DNA of 64,000 nucleotides from DASXKD01 sp963806145 (GCA_963806145.1 CAWDXD010000033.1:1-64000); one strand, 5' to 3'; shown: positions 34,069-42,668, numbered from the stretch's first letter. The notes: generated by a model from the letters alone, not told the origin. Numbers and translations: made by a program.

Positions 34069-35153
34069 GGCGGGCGCTGCTGCTGTCGGGCTCGCTCGGC
34101 GCCGGGCACGAGATGCACGCCAGGGCGTGTGCCACCTCGCTGGCCGCGCGGGGCTGGGACACCGGGATCCTGGACGCCATGCAGTTGCTCGGCCCCCGTG
34201 GCGGGTCCGCGGGGGAGGCGGTGTTCCGCACCATGCTGGCCACGCCGGGCCTGTTCGACGCGTTCCACTTCGCCGCGCTGCGCCCGGGGAGCCGGCTGGC
34301 ACTGCTGGCCGACGCGGCGGCGCGGCGGCAACTGGTGCCGCGGCTGCGGGACTATCTCGATGCGCATCCCGCCGACCTGGCCGTGTCGGTGTTCGCCACC
34401 GCCGCGTCCGCGGTGAACGTGCTCGCCGACCGGTACCCCGGCATGAGCCATGTGGTGCTGTGCAGCGACGTCACGCCGCACCGGCTCTGGGTCCAGCCGA
34501 ACGTGGACCTGTACCTGGTCACCTCGGCGGTGGCCGAGGCCGCGGTGCGCAGGTACCAGCCCCGGGCGCGGATCCGGGTCGTCGAATCGCCGGTGCGCCC
34601 CGGGTTCTACGACCCGCCGGCCCAGGAGCAGGCCAGGGCCGCCCTCGGGCTGCCCGTGGACGAGCGCGTCGCGCTGCTGATGTCCGGTGCCTGGGGCCTT
34701 GGGCCGATCGCGGCCGCCGCGGCGGCGCTCGCCGACGCCGGGGTGCAGGTCCTGGCGGTCGCCGGGCGCAACGTAAGGCTGGAGAACCGGCTCCGCGCGG
34801 CCGCGCGGCAGCGGGCCAGGCTGCACGTGTTCGGCTACACCGAGGAGATCCCGGCGCTGATGGCCGCCTCGGACCTGGTCATCACCAGTTCGGGGGACAC
34901 CTGCGCGGAGGCGCGCACGGTCGGCCGTTCACTGCTGCTGCTCGACGTGGTGCAGGGGCACGGCCGCGACAACCTCCAGCACGAACTGGAGCTGGGCGAC
35001 GCCGACGTGGCCTCCTCCCGGCCCGCGGAGATGGTCCGGTGTGCCCTGGCCGCGCTGGACCGGGTGAAGCCGCCGTCACCGGGTGCCGCCCGGTCCGCCG
35101 CCTGCTGGGAAACCACGTTCACCATGGCCCTGGAGGACATCCGCCTCGGCTAA
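34065..35153 (+). CDS. MGDG synthase/MurG-like glycosyltransferase
   Basis: A 362-aa GT-B glycosyltransferase of the GT28/MGDG-synthase type. The N-terminal LLLSGSLGAGHEMHARACA is the glycine-rich acceptor-side loop of that group; the C-terminal sugar-nucleotide part has GYTEEIPALMAASDLVITSS and GDTCAEA. It begins in ATGA overlap with the epimerase gene. Enzymes of this group transfer hexoses to lipid acceptors such as diacylglycerol. With its partners it suggests a dedicated glycolipid or sugar-modified envelope component; substrate unknown. Its stop overlaps the gene on the other strand by 3 bases. Confidence 0.85.
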   Translation: MRRALLLSGSLGAGHEMHARACATSLAARGWDTGILDAMQLLGPRGGSAGEAVFRTMLATPGLFDAFHFAALRPGSRLALLADAAARRQLVPRLRDYLDAHPADLAVSVFATAASAVNVLADRYPGMSHVVLCSDVTPHRLWVQPNVDLYLVTSAVAEAAVRRYQPRARIRVVESPVRPGFYDPPAQEQARAALGLPVDERVALLMSGAWGLGPIAAAAAALADAGVQVLAVAGRNVRLENRLRAAARQRARLHVFGYTEEIPALMAASDLVITSSGDTCAEARTVGRSLLLLDVVQGHGRDNLQHELELGDADVASSRPAEMVRCALAALDRVKPPSPGAARSAACWETTFTMALEDIRLG

Positions 35154-35776
35154 CCGGGCAGCGGGGGCGGCCTTCCGCTCGCGCCGGTCGCCGATATCGC
35201 GGCCATCATGATCTTGTCCAGGTAGGCGCGCTGGGCGTCCAGGATCTTGAGGTCGCTGTCCAGCTTGGTGGTGGCGGCGGCGCGGGCCGTGCCCCGCGCG
35301 CGCAGGACGGCGGCCACGTCGGCCTGCACCCGCAGCGCGTCCGGGGTGGCCCAGTCCACCAGCCCGTAGACCACCCGGTCCAGGCGGAACGACGACAGCG
35401 ACTCCTGCACCTGGTACCCGACCAGGTCATCGAGCTGCATGTTGTTCGCCGGGGAGCAGTTGCCTGACCCGTAGGTGGCGATGCCGATCGCGGTGCCGAC
35501 ATCGTGGCTGGTCCCCGCGTCGATCGCGCGCATCGCCGTGAGCGAGTCCCGCACGCCGCCCGCGCAGGACTGGATGTCGGTCGTCATGTCGGTCAGGAAG
35601 CCGTTCAGGTCGGCGGCGCGCTGCGACTTGGACGGGTGCACGGCGAGCCCGACCAGCACGCCCGCGACCACGATGGCCAGCCCGGCCGCGAACCACCAGC
35701 GCGGGGTCCTGCGGACCGGCCAGGCGGTGTGCCGGATCGGGACGTACGGCGGGTCCGCGCGTGGCGGGCTCTGCAT
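35150..35776 (-). CDS. Membrane-anchored protein of unknown function
   Basis: A 208-aa protein with a short N-terminal cytoplasmic part, one membrane helix (about residues 29-47, WFAAGLAIVVAGVLVGLAVH) and an exported helical domain of about 150 aa containing two cysteines that could pair. No family is recognised. It lies 13 bases downstream of a thioredoxin-like gene, in the same orientation, in an operon with the two-component genes, which suggests an envelope role. Confidence 0.7.
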   Translation of the reverse strand: MQSPPRADPPYVPIRHTAWPVRRTPRWWFAAGLAIVVAGVLVGLAVHPSKSQRAADLNGFLTDMTTDIQSCAGGVRDSLTAMRAIDAGTSHDVGTAIGIATYGSGNCSPANNMQLDDLVGYQVQESLSSFRLDRVVYGLVDWATPDALRVQADVAAVLRARGTARAAATTKLDSDLKILDAQRAYLDKIMMAAISATGASGRPPPLPG

Positions 35777-35789
35777 GGCGCGCCTCCGT

Positions 35790-36440
35790 TTAGCCGGCCT
35801 GGCCGGTCATCAGGCGGGTACCGGTGGCCAGCTCCGCCTGCGTGACCGGCCCGTAGACGCGCTTCACGATGAGGTGGCGCGCGTTGAGGAAGAAGGTGGC
35901 CGGCAGCCCGGGCAGGTTGTAGGCGATCGCGGCCTTCATCGGCATCGGGTCGGCTACCACCGGGTAGGTCACGCCGCTCTTGCGGACGAAGCTCATCGCC
36001 TTGGACGCCGAGTCGTTGACGTCCACGCCGAGGATCGCGGGGCGGCCTCCGCTGTCCCGGTAGAACCGGGCGATCAGCGGCGTCTCCCGCTGGCACGGCT
36101 CGCACCAGGACGCGAAGAAGTTCACGATCACCGGCCGGTTCGCCATGGACCGCAGCGAGATCTGCCGGCCCGGGTGGCCGAGCACGCCGAGCGTGAAGTT
36201 CTTCGCCTTGCCCAGGCTGTGCGGCGCGGCGGCGCCGGTGCCCACCGTGGCACCGGCCACGGCGAGCGCCACGATGACGACGACGGCGATCGCGGCTGGC
36301 ACGAGCACCCGGGGGCGGCGCAGCGCCCGGAACCGCCCGGGCGGCGCATCTGGCTCCACCGGCGCACCTGGGCCCGGCGGCACGCCTGGGCCCGGTGTCG
36401 TGGCACCTGGTTCCGGTGCCGAGCCTGGTTCCGGCGTCAC
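35790..36440 (-). CDS. TlpA/ResA-like thioredoxin-family protein
   Basis: A 216-aa membrane-anchored thiol-disulfide protein. A Pro/Gly-rich N-terminus precedes one membrane helix (VLVPAAIAVVVIVALAVAGA, about residues 48-68); the outside domain has the redox motif WCEPC in VNFFASWCEPCQRETPLIAR and a cis-Pro loop GLPATFFLNARH. Such proteins reduce apocytochrome or CuA cysteines or fold exported proteins. The cytochrome oxidase cluster 2.5 kb away is a possible user. Its start overlaps the kinase stop by 4 bases. Confidence 0.88.
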   Translation of the reverse strand: MTPEPGSAPEPGATTPGPGVPPGPGAPVEPDAPPGRFRALRRPRVLVPAAIAVVVIVALAVAGATVGTGAAAPHSLGKAKNFTLGVLGHPGRQISLRSMANRPVIVNFFASWCEPCQRETPLIARFYRDSGGRPAILGVDVNDSASKAMSFVRKSGVTYPVVADPMPMKAAIAYNLPGLPATFFLNARHLIVKRVYGPVTQAELATGTRLMTGQAG

Positions 36441-37549
36441 AGCTCCTCCACGGTCGTTCGTCCCGGGGCCAAAACACCGCCGGCCTGCAGCGCCGGCCTG
36501 GCTTCTGGCGTGCCGTCCGCCGCGCCGGGGGGTTCCCCGGCCGGCAGGCGAGCCGGCAGCACCAGCTCGAACTCGCTGCCCGCGCCCTGGGCGCTGCGCA
36601 CCCGCACCTCGCCGCCGTGCGCGCGGGCCACCGCCCGTACCAGCGCGAGGCCCAGGCCCGTGCCCCGGGTGCCGGAGAGCGCGGAGCCGGAGCGGAACCG
36701 GTCGAAGATCCGGTCCAGCTCGGCGGGCGCAATCCCTTCACCGCCGTCCGCGACGATCATACGAGCGGTCCGGCCGTCGTGGTCACGCAGCACCGCCAGG
36801 CTGATCTCCTCGCCCGCGGCGGTGTGCCGCACCGCGTTCTCCAGCAGGGCGTCGAGGGCCAGGCCAAGCCGTTCCCGGTCCGCGGTGACCAGCACGGGAT
36901 CCAGGCGCCCCAGCGTCCAGCGCCGCGCCGTAGTGGGCTGCCACTTGCGGAACGACTCCACGGTGAACCGGTCCAGCGCCACCGGCTCGGGGCGCAGGAA
37001 GTCCGGATCCTCGGACGCGGCGATCATCAGCAGCCGTTCCCCGAGGCGGCGGAGCCTGGCAAGCTCGCCGACGACCACCCGGATGTCCCGTGCCTCCGCG
37101 CGCCCGGCCAGGTCCCTGGCGAGCAGTTCGGCGTGGCCCAGCGCGATCGTGATGGGCGTGCGCAGCTGGTGCGAGGCATCCTGGAGGAAGCGCCGCTGGG
37201 TGGCCAGCAGCCGGGCGTTCTCCTCGCTGACCAGATCCCGTTCGGTGTCGGCGGCCAGCCTGCGCTGCGCGTGCCAGACCATCATCCAGAACATGGCCGC
37301 CATCAGCGGGACCTCGTTCAGCTCGTCGACCGTCTGGGCGCCGGTGTAGACGTCCCAGCCGATCGCCGCGCCGGTGGTGATCATGACCACCGCGAGGACC
37401 CAGGCGGTCGGCCGGGTGGACCAGACCCGGAACCCGTACAGCAGCGTCAGGCTGATCCAGATGAAGTGGAACGGGACCGTCTCCCAGTGCGAGAAGATCA
37501 CGATCGCCGCGAGGTTGGCCAGCGAGAAAACCACCCAGCCCACGTCCAC
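36437..37549 (-). CDS. Sensor histidine kinase
   Basis: A 370-aa kinase from the GTG at 37549, which has GAGG about 10 bases upstream. The N-terminus has three or four helices (WVVFSLANLAAIVIFSHW and so on), then a coiled coil, a HisKA domain with the phospho-His in FLQDASHQLRTPITIALGHA, and an ATPase domain (LDALLENAVRHT, VADGGEGIAPAELDRIF, GTGLGLALVRAVARAHGG). The frame is open to 37816, but that extension would be Pro/Arg-rich and includes the dispersed repeat at 37575-37656, so I reject it. It pairs with the regulator upstream and heads an operon with the thioredoxin-like and 208-aa proteins. Confidence 0.88.
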   Translation of the reverse strand: MDVGWVVFSLANLAAIVIFSHWETVPFHFIWISLTLLYGFRVWSTRPTAWVLAVVMITTGAAIGWDVYTGAQTVDELNEVPLMAAMFWMMVWHAQRRLAADTERDLVSEENARLLATQRRFLQDASHQLRTPITIALGHAELLARDLAGRAEARDIRVVVGELARLRRLGERLLMIAASEDPDFLRPEPVALDRFTVESFRKWQPTTARRWTLGRLDPVLVTADRERLGLALDALLENAVRHTAAGEEISLAVLRDHDGRTARMIVADGGEGIAPAELDRIFDRFRSGSALSGTRGTGLGLALVRAVARAHGGEVRVRSAQGAGSEFELVLPARLPAGEPPGAADGTPEARPALQAGGVLAPGRTTVEEL

Positions 37550-37574
37550 CCAGGCGGGACCTCTGCGGAAGCGC

Positions 37575-37656
37575 GGCCAAGGCCCCGTGACGGAGGAACG
37601 GGGCCTTGAGCCATCGGGGGGTTCCGGGCCACGGGGTCCGGGGGCTCGCCCCCGGG
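37575..37656 (+). repeat. Two-hairpin dispersed repeat, copy 2
   Basis: It matches 4638-4704. The first stem is a perfect 10-pair AAGGCCCCGT / ACGGGGCCTT around GACGGAGGA, followed by GAGCCAT, GGGGGTTCC and a second, longer stem CCGGGGG-CTCG-CCCCCGG. It lies 25 bases upstream of the kinase start and downstream of the response regulator stop (37791). The stem is kept in both copies by a G-T wobble, a sign that structure matters. The rest of 37550-37790 holds no gene. Confidence 0.65.
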
Positions 37657-37790
37657 GCAGTAGAGTGCTCCCCCGGGCTAGCAGCGGCCGGTGCAGCGGC
37701 CAGCGCAGCCCGGGCGGGCGGTGCGGCCAGCGCACGTGCCACGGCCACGGCGGCGGCCAGGTGTGGGCGGCCTGCCGGGGGAGCGGGCTG

Positions 37791-38486
37791 TCACGACGCG
37801 AGCTGATAACCCTCACCGCGCACCGTCTTGATCAGCTCGAAGCCCAGCTTGGACCGGAGCCGCCGGACACATACGTCCACCACGTTGGAGCCGGGGTCGA
37901 AGTCGTAGCCCCAGACCGATGCGAGCAACTGGCCCTTGCCCACCGAGTGGCCCGGGTGTTCCATCAGCTCCCGCAGCAGCAGGAACTCCAGCCGGGTGAG
38001 CGGGACCGGGCCGTGGCCGATGTTGGCCTCCAGCCGGCCCACGTCCAGGATCAGCTCCCCGGCCTTGAGCACCTCGTTGGCGGCATGCGGCTCCCCGCGC
38101 AGCCGGACCCGCACCCTGGCCAGCAGTTCGGCCAGGGAGAAGGGCTTGGTGAGGTAGTCCTGCGCGCCCAGTTCCAGGCAGTCCACCTTGGTGGTCACGT
38201 CGGCGAGGCAGGACAGCACAAGGACGGCCTGCTCTCGGCGTTCCCGCAGCACCTGGGCCAGGACGAGGCGGCCGTCCATATCCGGCATGATCAGGTCCAG
38301 GATGACCAGGTCGTAGTCGCTGGCATGGGCCAGCCTGAGCCCCTCGGTGCCGCAGCCCGCCGGGGTCACCTCGTAGCCCGCCGTGACCAGCGCGCGCGTG
38401 ATGAAGTCGCGGATCCTGGGCTCGTCTTCCACGAGCAGTATGCGCGGTCCGCCCGGGCTTGGGGTCTGCTCCATCGTCGTCGTCAT
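37791..38486 (-). CDS. OmpR-type response regulator
   Basis: A 231-aa regulator. The receiver has the acidic residues in LLVEDEPR, phosphorylation site Asp64 (VILDLIMPDMDG) and the lysine of LTKPFSLAELLARV; the C-terminal winged helix reads PLTRLEFLLLRELMEHPGHS ... GSNVVDVCVRRLRSKLGFEL. An inner ATG at 38474 is an alternative start. It pairs with the kinase at 36437-37549 although 241 bases with the repeat lie between. A 19-base site at its 5' end recurs before the cytochrome oxidase cluster. Confidence 0.9.
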   Translation of the reverse strand: MTTTMEQTPSPGGPRILLVEDEPRIRDFITRALVTAGYEVTPAGCGTEGLRLAHASDYDLVILDLIMPDMDGRLVLAQVLRERREQAVLVLSCLADVTTKVDCLELGAQDYLTKPFSLAELLARVRVRLRGEPHAANEVLKAGELILDVGRLEANIGHGPVPLTRLEFLLLRELMEHPGHSVGKGQLLASVWGYDFDPGSNVVDVCVRRLRSKLGFELIKTVRGEGYQLAS

Positions 38487-38974
38487 GGCAGTTTCGTCAT
38501 TTCGCCGTGCCCGCGCCGGGGGTGCCGACGGCCCGGTCAGGGCCGGTGACAGGGGCGCGAGCGTGGCTCCTTCCCTGAGGATCCATCGCCCGCTGGCGTC
38601 CGGTCAACCTGCTGGCGCCGTGGTCCGCCAGCTTTTCGCAAACCATTGCAGTTCCGCTGCCCCGATGTACCCAAAACCGGTCAGTCCGGGCCCCCGGAAC
38701 GCCGGGCCGGCCCGGGTTCAAGGGCGGACCATGTACTACCTGGGTAACTGGCTGTTGACACGCTGTCATATAGGCATGCGCTGAATCGGGCACATTAGGT
38801 GCCAGGATGCCATGATCATGACAATTTCGTCATTGAATCGCCCCGGTGTTGCCGGCGGGCACGGATGCTCGGAAGATCAGCCTCGTAACAGACCTCCGGC
38901 CGGGGTCCTCGGGACGGGTGCGGCCGGCCCAGTCGCGTGCGCCCGCCGCACGCGAAGAAGCGAGGTGGTGACTG
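38487..38974. promoter_or_regulatory. Divergent promoter region with shared sites
   Basis: There is no gene in these 488 bases. They hold a copy of TCATGACAATTTCGTCATT at 38816-38834 that matches 38483-38501, at the response-regulator start, in 17 of 19 positions; a perfect palindrome CATGATCATG at 38811-38820; a TGACA-CGC-TGTCA palindrome at 38756-38768 overlapping a TTGACA hexamer; and a GGCAC/GTGCC hairpin near 38790-38804. The region is less GC-rich than the genes and should carry the promoters for both directions. Confidence 0.5.
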
Positions 38975-39682
38975 GTGTCTCTGCCGGTCCGCATCACGGC
39001 CCTGCTCGTCGCGTTCGCGGCAGTGGTCGTCGGTGCGGCATTCATCGTCGTGCACTACATACTTGGCAGCCCGCCCACGGTCACTTTCAGGGCCTCCGGC
39101 GCGGTCACCAACGTGGTGCTGCAGGAGGACCCGCAGAACAACTCGTCCAGCAAGCCGGACTGGGTGAGTTACTTCGTGCAGGACCCCAGCAGCAAGCAGT
39201 GGGTGCACACCACGCTGTTCTCGGTGCCCGCCGGGACGACGGTGCACATGACGATCCTGGGCTACGACGGCTGCACGCCGCCGCGGAACAACTTCTGGAG
39301 CCAGGTCCAGGGCACGACTAACGGCACCGTCAACCTGAGCATCGTGAACAACAAGGGCGTGGCCACGCCGCCGCGGGACGTCTCGGTGATCAACGGCTGG
39401 GCGGGCTGCACGGTTGGCCACACCTTCGCGATCCCGGCCCTGCACCTGTTCATCCCTGTCGCCTCGCCGAACGCGCTGGACTCGGCCAACAACCTGTGTG
39501 GCGTCTCGCCCTGCACATCCGGGCCCCATGCCGTGGAGATATTCAACTTCAAGGTGCCCAACCACGGCGGCATCTTCCGCTGGCAGTGCTTCGTCCCGTG
39601 CGGCGGCGGCTTCATCGACGGCAACGGCGGCCCGATGCAGACCATCGGTTACATGACCGGCAACATGGAGGTAAGCGCCTGA
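38975..39682 (+). CDS. Cupredoxin-like exported protein of the oxidase cluster
   Basis: A 235-aa protein with an N-terminal signal-anchor helix (ITALLVAFAAVVVGAAFIVV, about residues 7-28) and an exported domain. The latter has GTTVHMTILGYDGCTPPRNN, several His, Cys and Met residues and a late PNHGGIFRWQCFVPCGGGFI, which resembles the C-x3-C/H type copper site of cupredoxins. GTG start with GAGGTGG upstream; its stop overlaps the ctaC start (TGATG). It is the first gene of the oxidase operon, so it may deliver copper or electrons. The fold is inferred, not proved. Confidence 0.72.
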   Translation: MSLPVRITALLVAFAAVVVGAAFIVVHYILGSPPTVTFRASGAVTNVVLQEDPQNNSSSKPDWVSYFVQDPSSKQWVHTTLFSVPAGTTVHMTILGYDGCTPPRNNFWSQVQGTTNGTVNLSIVNNKGVATPPRDVSVINGWAGCTVGHTFAIPALHLFIPVASPNALDSANNLCGVSPCTSGPHAVEIFNFKVPNHGGIFRWQCFVPCGGGFIDGNGGPMQTIGYMTGNMEVSA

Positions 39683-40632
39683 TGGCCACTCCCGAGGCCC
39701 CCGCGGCCAGCGCACCGGCCGAAAGAAGGCACGGGCTGTGGATCTTCGCGATCTGGCTGCCCCTGGCGGTGATCGCCGACCTGCTGATCTGGATCGTCTG
39801 GCGACCGCACATGCCGCCGGGCACCATGTCCACGTCCGCCCAGCACCAGCAGTTCGACATCGCGGTCCTGGCCGTCGTGGGCGCGCCGGTCCTGTTGTTC
39901 GTCTGGACCTACGCCGCATATGCGCTGGTCAGCTGGCACCACCGCGAGGGTGACGAGGAGGACGGCCCGCCGATCCACGGCAACGCCAGGATCCAGGCCA
40001 CCTGGATCGGCGCTACCGCGGTCATCGTGCTCGGCCTGTTCGTCTTCGGCACGGTCGAGCTGATCGTGCCGGCCGGCGCGGGCGCCGGTGAGGGCCCCGC
40101 GCCGATCTGGACGCCCAGCACCTCGAACAGGCTCGAGGTGCAGGTGATCGGCCAGCAGTGGGCCTTCACCTACCGCTACCCGCAGTTCGGCGGCATGGAG
40201 AGCAGCGATCTGCTCCTGCCGGCCAACACGACGGTGGAGTTCCACGTCACCTCGCTGGACGTGATCCACAGCTTCTGGGCCTACCAGCTCGGCGTGAAGG
40301 CCGACGCGAACCCCGGCGTGGACAACGTCGCCTTCACCACCACCAGGAATCAGCTGGGCAGCTTCACCGTGCGCTGCAACGAGCTGTGCGGCCTGTGGCA
40401 CGGCGCCATGTTCAACACCGGCCACGTCGTGACGCCAGCGGCGTTCCAGCTCTGGGCGCGCAGCGTGCAGCTCAAGCAGGCCCGCAACGGGATCCTGCGC
40501 GCCCTGCCACCCTACTCCACCACCTACGACCCGACCGTGATCCCGCAGCTCGGTGCCGCGATCGTCAAGATCGACGGCATCACGGGAGGCGCCGGTTACT
40601 ACTACCCGCCGCAGGATCCGGTGACGCCATGA
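39682..40632 (+). CDS. ctaC: Cytochrome c oxidase subunit II
   Basis: A 316-aa subunit that holds the CuA centre. Two helices (IFAIWLPLAVIADLLIWIVW region and IGATAVIVLGLFVFGTVELI) are followed by an exported cupredoxin domain with IGQQWAFTYRYPQFGG, DVIHSFWAYQLGVKADANPG and the CuA ligands in CNELCGLWHGAMF (Cys-x3-Cys-x3-His-x2-Met). The ATG overlaps the previous stop. It carries electrons from cytochrome c to subunit I. There is no fused cytochrome c domain. Confidence 0.95.
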   Translation: MATPEAPAASAPAERRHGLWIFAIWLPLAVIADLLIWIVWRPHMPPGTMSTSAQHQQFDIAVLAVVGAPVLLFVWTYAAYALVSWHHREGDEEDGPPIHGNARIQATWIGATAVIVLGLFVFGTVELIVPAGAGAGEGPAPIWTPSTSNRLEVQVIGQQWAFTYRYPQFGGMESSDLLLPANTTVEFHVTSLDVIHSFWAYQLGVKADANPGVDNVAFTTTRNQLGSFTVRCNELCGLWHGAMFNTGHVVTPAAFQLWARSVQLKQARNGILRALPPYSTTYDPTVIPQLGAAIVKIDGITGGAGYYYPPQDPVTP

Positions 40633-40703
40633 TCGGCACCCGGCCGCGGACGGCGGCCTGCCCCGAGATAGCCCGTACCGCGTTCAGTCCGAAGAAGAGG
40701 TGA
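40629..40703 (+). CDS. 24-aa ORF between ctaC and ctaD
   Basis: ATG overlaps the ctaC stop as ATGA, giving MIGTRPRTAACPEIARTAFS then PKKR, and the stop lies 4 bases before ctaD. Its end (AAGAAGAGGTGA) contains the ctaD ribosome site. It may only couple translation of the two oxidase genes. No family. Confidence 0.3.
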   Translation: MIGTRPRTAACPEIARTAFSPKKR

Positions 40704-40707
40704 CCGG

Positions 40708-42666
40708 ATGGCCATCGATGTTCAGCCAGGTGCGGGCCGGATGCAGCCCGTGGCGGGTGGCCCGGACAACGCGCGCCCCTGGTGGATGAAGCCGGCGGTC
40801 CACACCGGCCTGATCGGTGCCGTGATCGGCTACCTTCTGGGCCACTGGCTCGGCAACGCGCTGTCCTACGACTACCAGCAGAATGCCCTGTCCGACACCA
40901 ACGACGTCCCGATCGTGCTGGGCTACCTGCTCGGCACGGTCGGCTGGCTGGCCGGGCTCGGCGTGTTCAACGACCTCGGCCGGCTCATGCTCGGCAAACC
41001 GCTGCGCGACATCGAGCACGCCCCGGCCGGAGGCCTGGCGAAGTACTTCAGGTACACCCTCGACCACAAGGTCGTGGGCATCCAGTACCTGTTCGGCATG
41101 ATCACGTACTTCCTGACCGGCGGCCTGTTCGCCATGGCGATCAGGAGCGAGCTGCTTTCGCCGACCTATCACCTGATGAGTTCGAGCGCTTACCTCATGG
41201 TGGTCGGCGAGCACGGCACCATGATGATGATGATGATGTCGTCGGTCGTGCTCGGGCCGTTCGGCCAGTACTTCGCGCCGCTCATGATCGGGTCGAAGCG
41301 GATGGCGTTCCCGCGGATCGAGGCGATCGGGTTCTGGCTGACCCCGGCCGCGTACGTCATCCTGCTGTCCGGCGTCCTGTTCGGCGGCTTCCCCACCGGG
41401 TGGACCGGCTACGCCCCACTGAGCCTCCAGGCCGGGCCTGGCATGGACACCTACTTCACGGCGTTCGGCCTCATGGGGATCTCGATGATCCTGGCCGGGT
41501 TCAACATCATCGTGACCTACATCAACTACCGGGCGCCGGGCATGCGGTGGAGCCGGCTGCCGATGTTCGTCTGGTCGATGTTCACCGTCTCCTTCCTCCA
41601 GGTGCTGGCCGTGCCCGTGCTAGTGGCCGGGTGCTACATGTCTCTCAGCGACCGGACCTTCCAGACCGCGTTCTTCGCCAACCAGCTCGGCGGCAGCAGT
41701 TACCTGTGGCAGAACGTGTTCTGGTTCTTCGGGCACCCCGAGGTGTACATCCTGGCGCTGCCGGGGTTTGGCGTGGTGTCGGAGATCATTCCGGTCATGT
41801 GCCGTAAGCCGCTGTTCGGCTACCGGACGGCCGCGGCGGGCATGATCGGCGTGGCGCTGCTGAGCTTCTTCGTTTGGCAGCACCACCTGTTCGACAGCGG
41901 GATCAACCCGGACATGCGGCCGCTGTTCATGCTGACGACGGAGCTGATTTCGATCCCCACCGGGTTCATCTACCTGGTGGCCCTCGGGACGTTCTGGAAA
42001 GCGAAGATCAGGTTCACCGTGCCGATGCTGTTCTGCCTGGCGATGTACTTCAACTTCCTGATCGGCGGCATCTCCGGGGTGTTTCTTTCCGACGTGCCCG
42101 CGGACACCACCGAGCACGGGTCGTTCTTCGTCATGGCCCACTTCCACTACACGATCATGGGCGGGCTGATCTTCGCCTTCATGGCCGGCATCTACTACTG
42201 GCTGCCCAAGATGATGGGGATCAAGCTGAACGAACGGCTCGGCAAGATCCACTTCTGGACCATGTTCATCTTCTTCAACTCGACCTTCCTGCCGCTGTTC
42301 GCCCTCGGCATGCTAGGCCAGCCGCGGCGGGTGTTCGAGTACGCGCTGAACCTGCAGCCGCTCAACGTCTGGGTGTCGATCTCCGCGTTCTGCCTGGGCG
42401 GATCGCTGCTGATCTTCCTGTTCAACTTCATCATGTCCACACTGGTCTGGCGCGAGAAGGAAGTCGGCAACCCGTGGAACTCCCGCGGGCTGGAATGGCA
42501 GGTGTCCTCGCCGCCGCCACCGGAGAACTTCGAGCACATTCCGGTGATCCTGTCCGATCCCTACGAATACGGCGTGAAGGATGCGCCGCCGGTGGCTGAC
42601 CTGAATCCGCCGGTCGGCATCGTCAGCGCCGCCTACGCGGGCGCCGGAGCGGGAGTGGAGGCTTAG
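40708..42666 (+). CDS. ctaD: Cytochrome c oxidase subunit I
   Basis: The 652-aa catalytic heme-copper subunit. The low-spin and binuclear-centre ligands are seen in GEHGTMMMMMMSS, FWFFGHPEVYILALPGFGVV (His-Pro-Glu-Val-Tyr), WQHHLFDSGINP (His-His, CuB) and VMAHFHYTIMGGLIF. A short extra N-terminal membrane part with two helices precedes the usual 12, as in some actinobacterial caa3-like oxidases. Good ribosome site AGAAGAGG. It reduces O2 to water and pumps protons. Confidence 0.95.
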   Translation: MAIDVQPGAGRMQPVAGGPDNARPWWMKPAVHTGLIGAVIGYLLGHWLGNALSYDYQQNALSDTNDVPIVLGYLLGTVGWLAGLGVFNDLGRLMLGKPLRDIEHAPAGGLAKYFRYTLDHKVVGIQYLFGMITYFLTGGLFAMAIRSELLSPTYHLMSSSAYLMVVGEHGTMMMMMMSSVVLGPFGQYFAPLMIGSKRMAFPRIEAIGFWLTPAAYVILLSGVLFGGFPTGWTGYAPLSLQAGPGMDTYFTAFGLMGISMILAGFNIIVTYINYRAPGMRWSRLPMFVWSMFTVSFLQVLAVPVLVAGCYMSLSDRTFQTAFFANQLGGSSYLWQNVFWFFGHPEVYILALPGFGVVSEIIPVMCRKPLFGYRTAAAGMIGVALLSFFVWQHHLFDSGINPDMRPLFMLTTELISIPTGFIYLVALGTFWKAKIRFTVPMLFCLAMYFNFLIGGISGVFLSDVPADTTEHGSFFVMAHFHYTIMGGLIFAFMAGIYYWLPKMMGIKLNERLGKIHFWTMFIFFNSTFLPLFALGMLGQPRRVFEYALNLQPLNVWVSISAFCLGGSLLIFLFNFIMSTLVWREKEVGNPWNSRGLEWQVSSPPPPENFEHIPVILSDPYEYGVKDAPPVADLNPPVGIVSAAYAGAGAGVEA

Positions 42667-42668
42667 CA

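Noticed and set aside
36437..37816. A longer form of the histidine kinase
   Set aside because: The first 89 residues would be Pro/Trp/Arg-rich and translated from the dispersed hairpin repeat; GTG at 37549 gives a normal kinase start.
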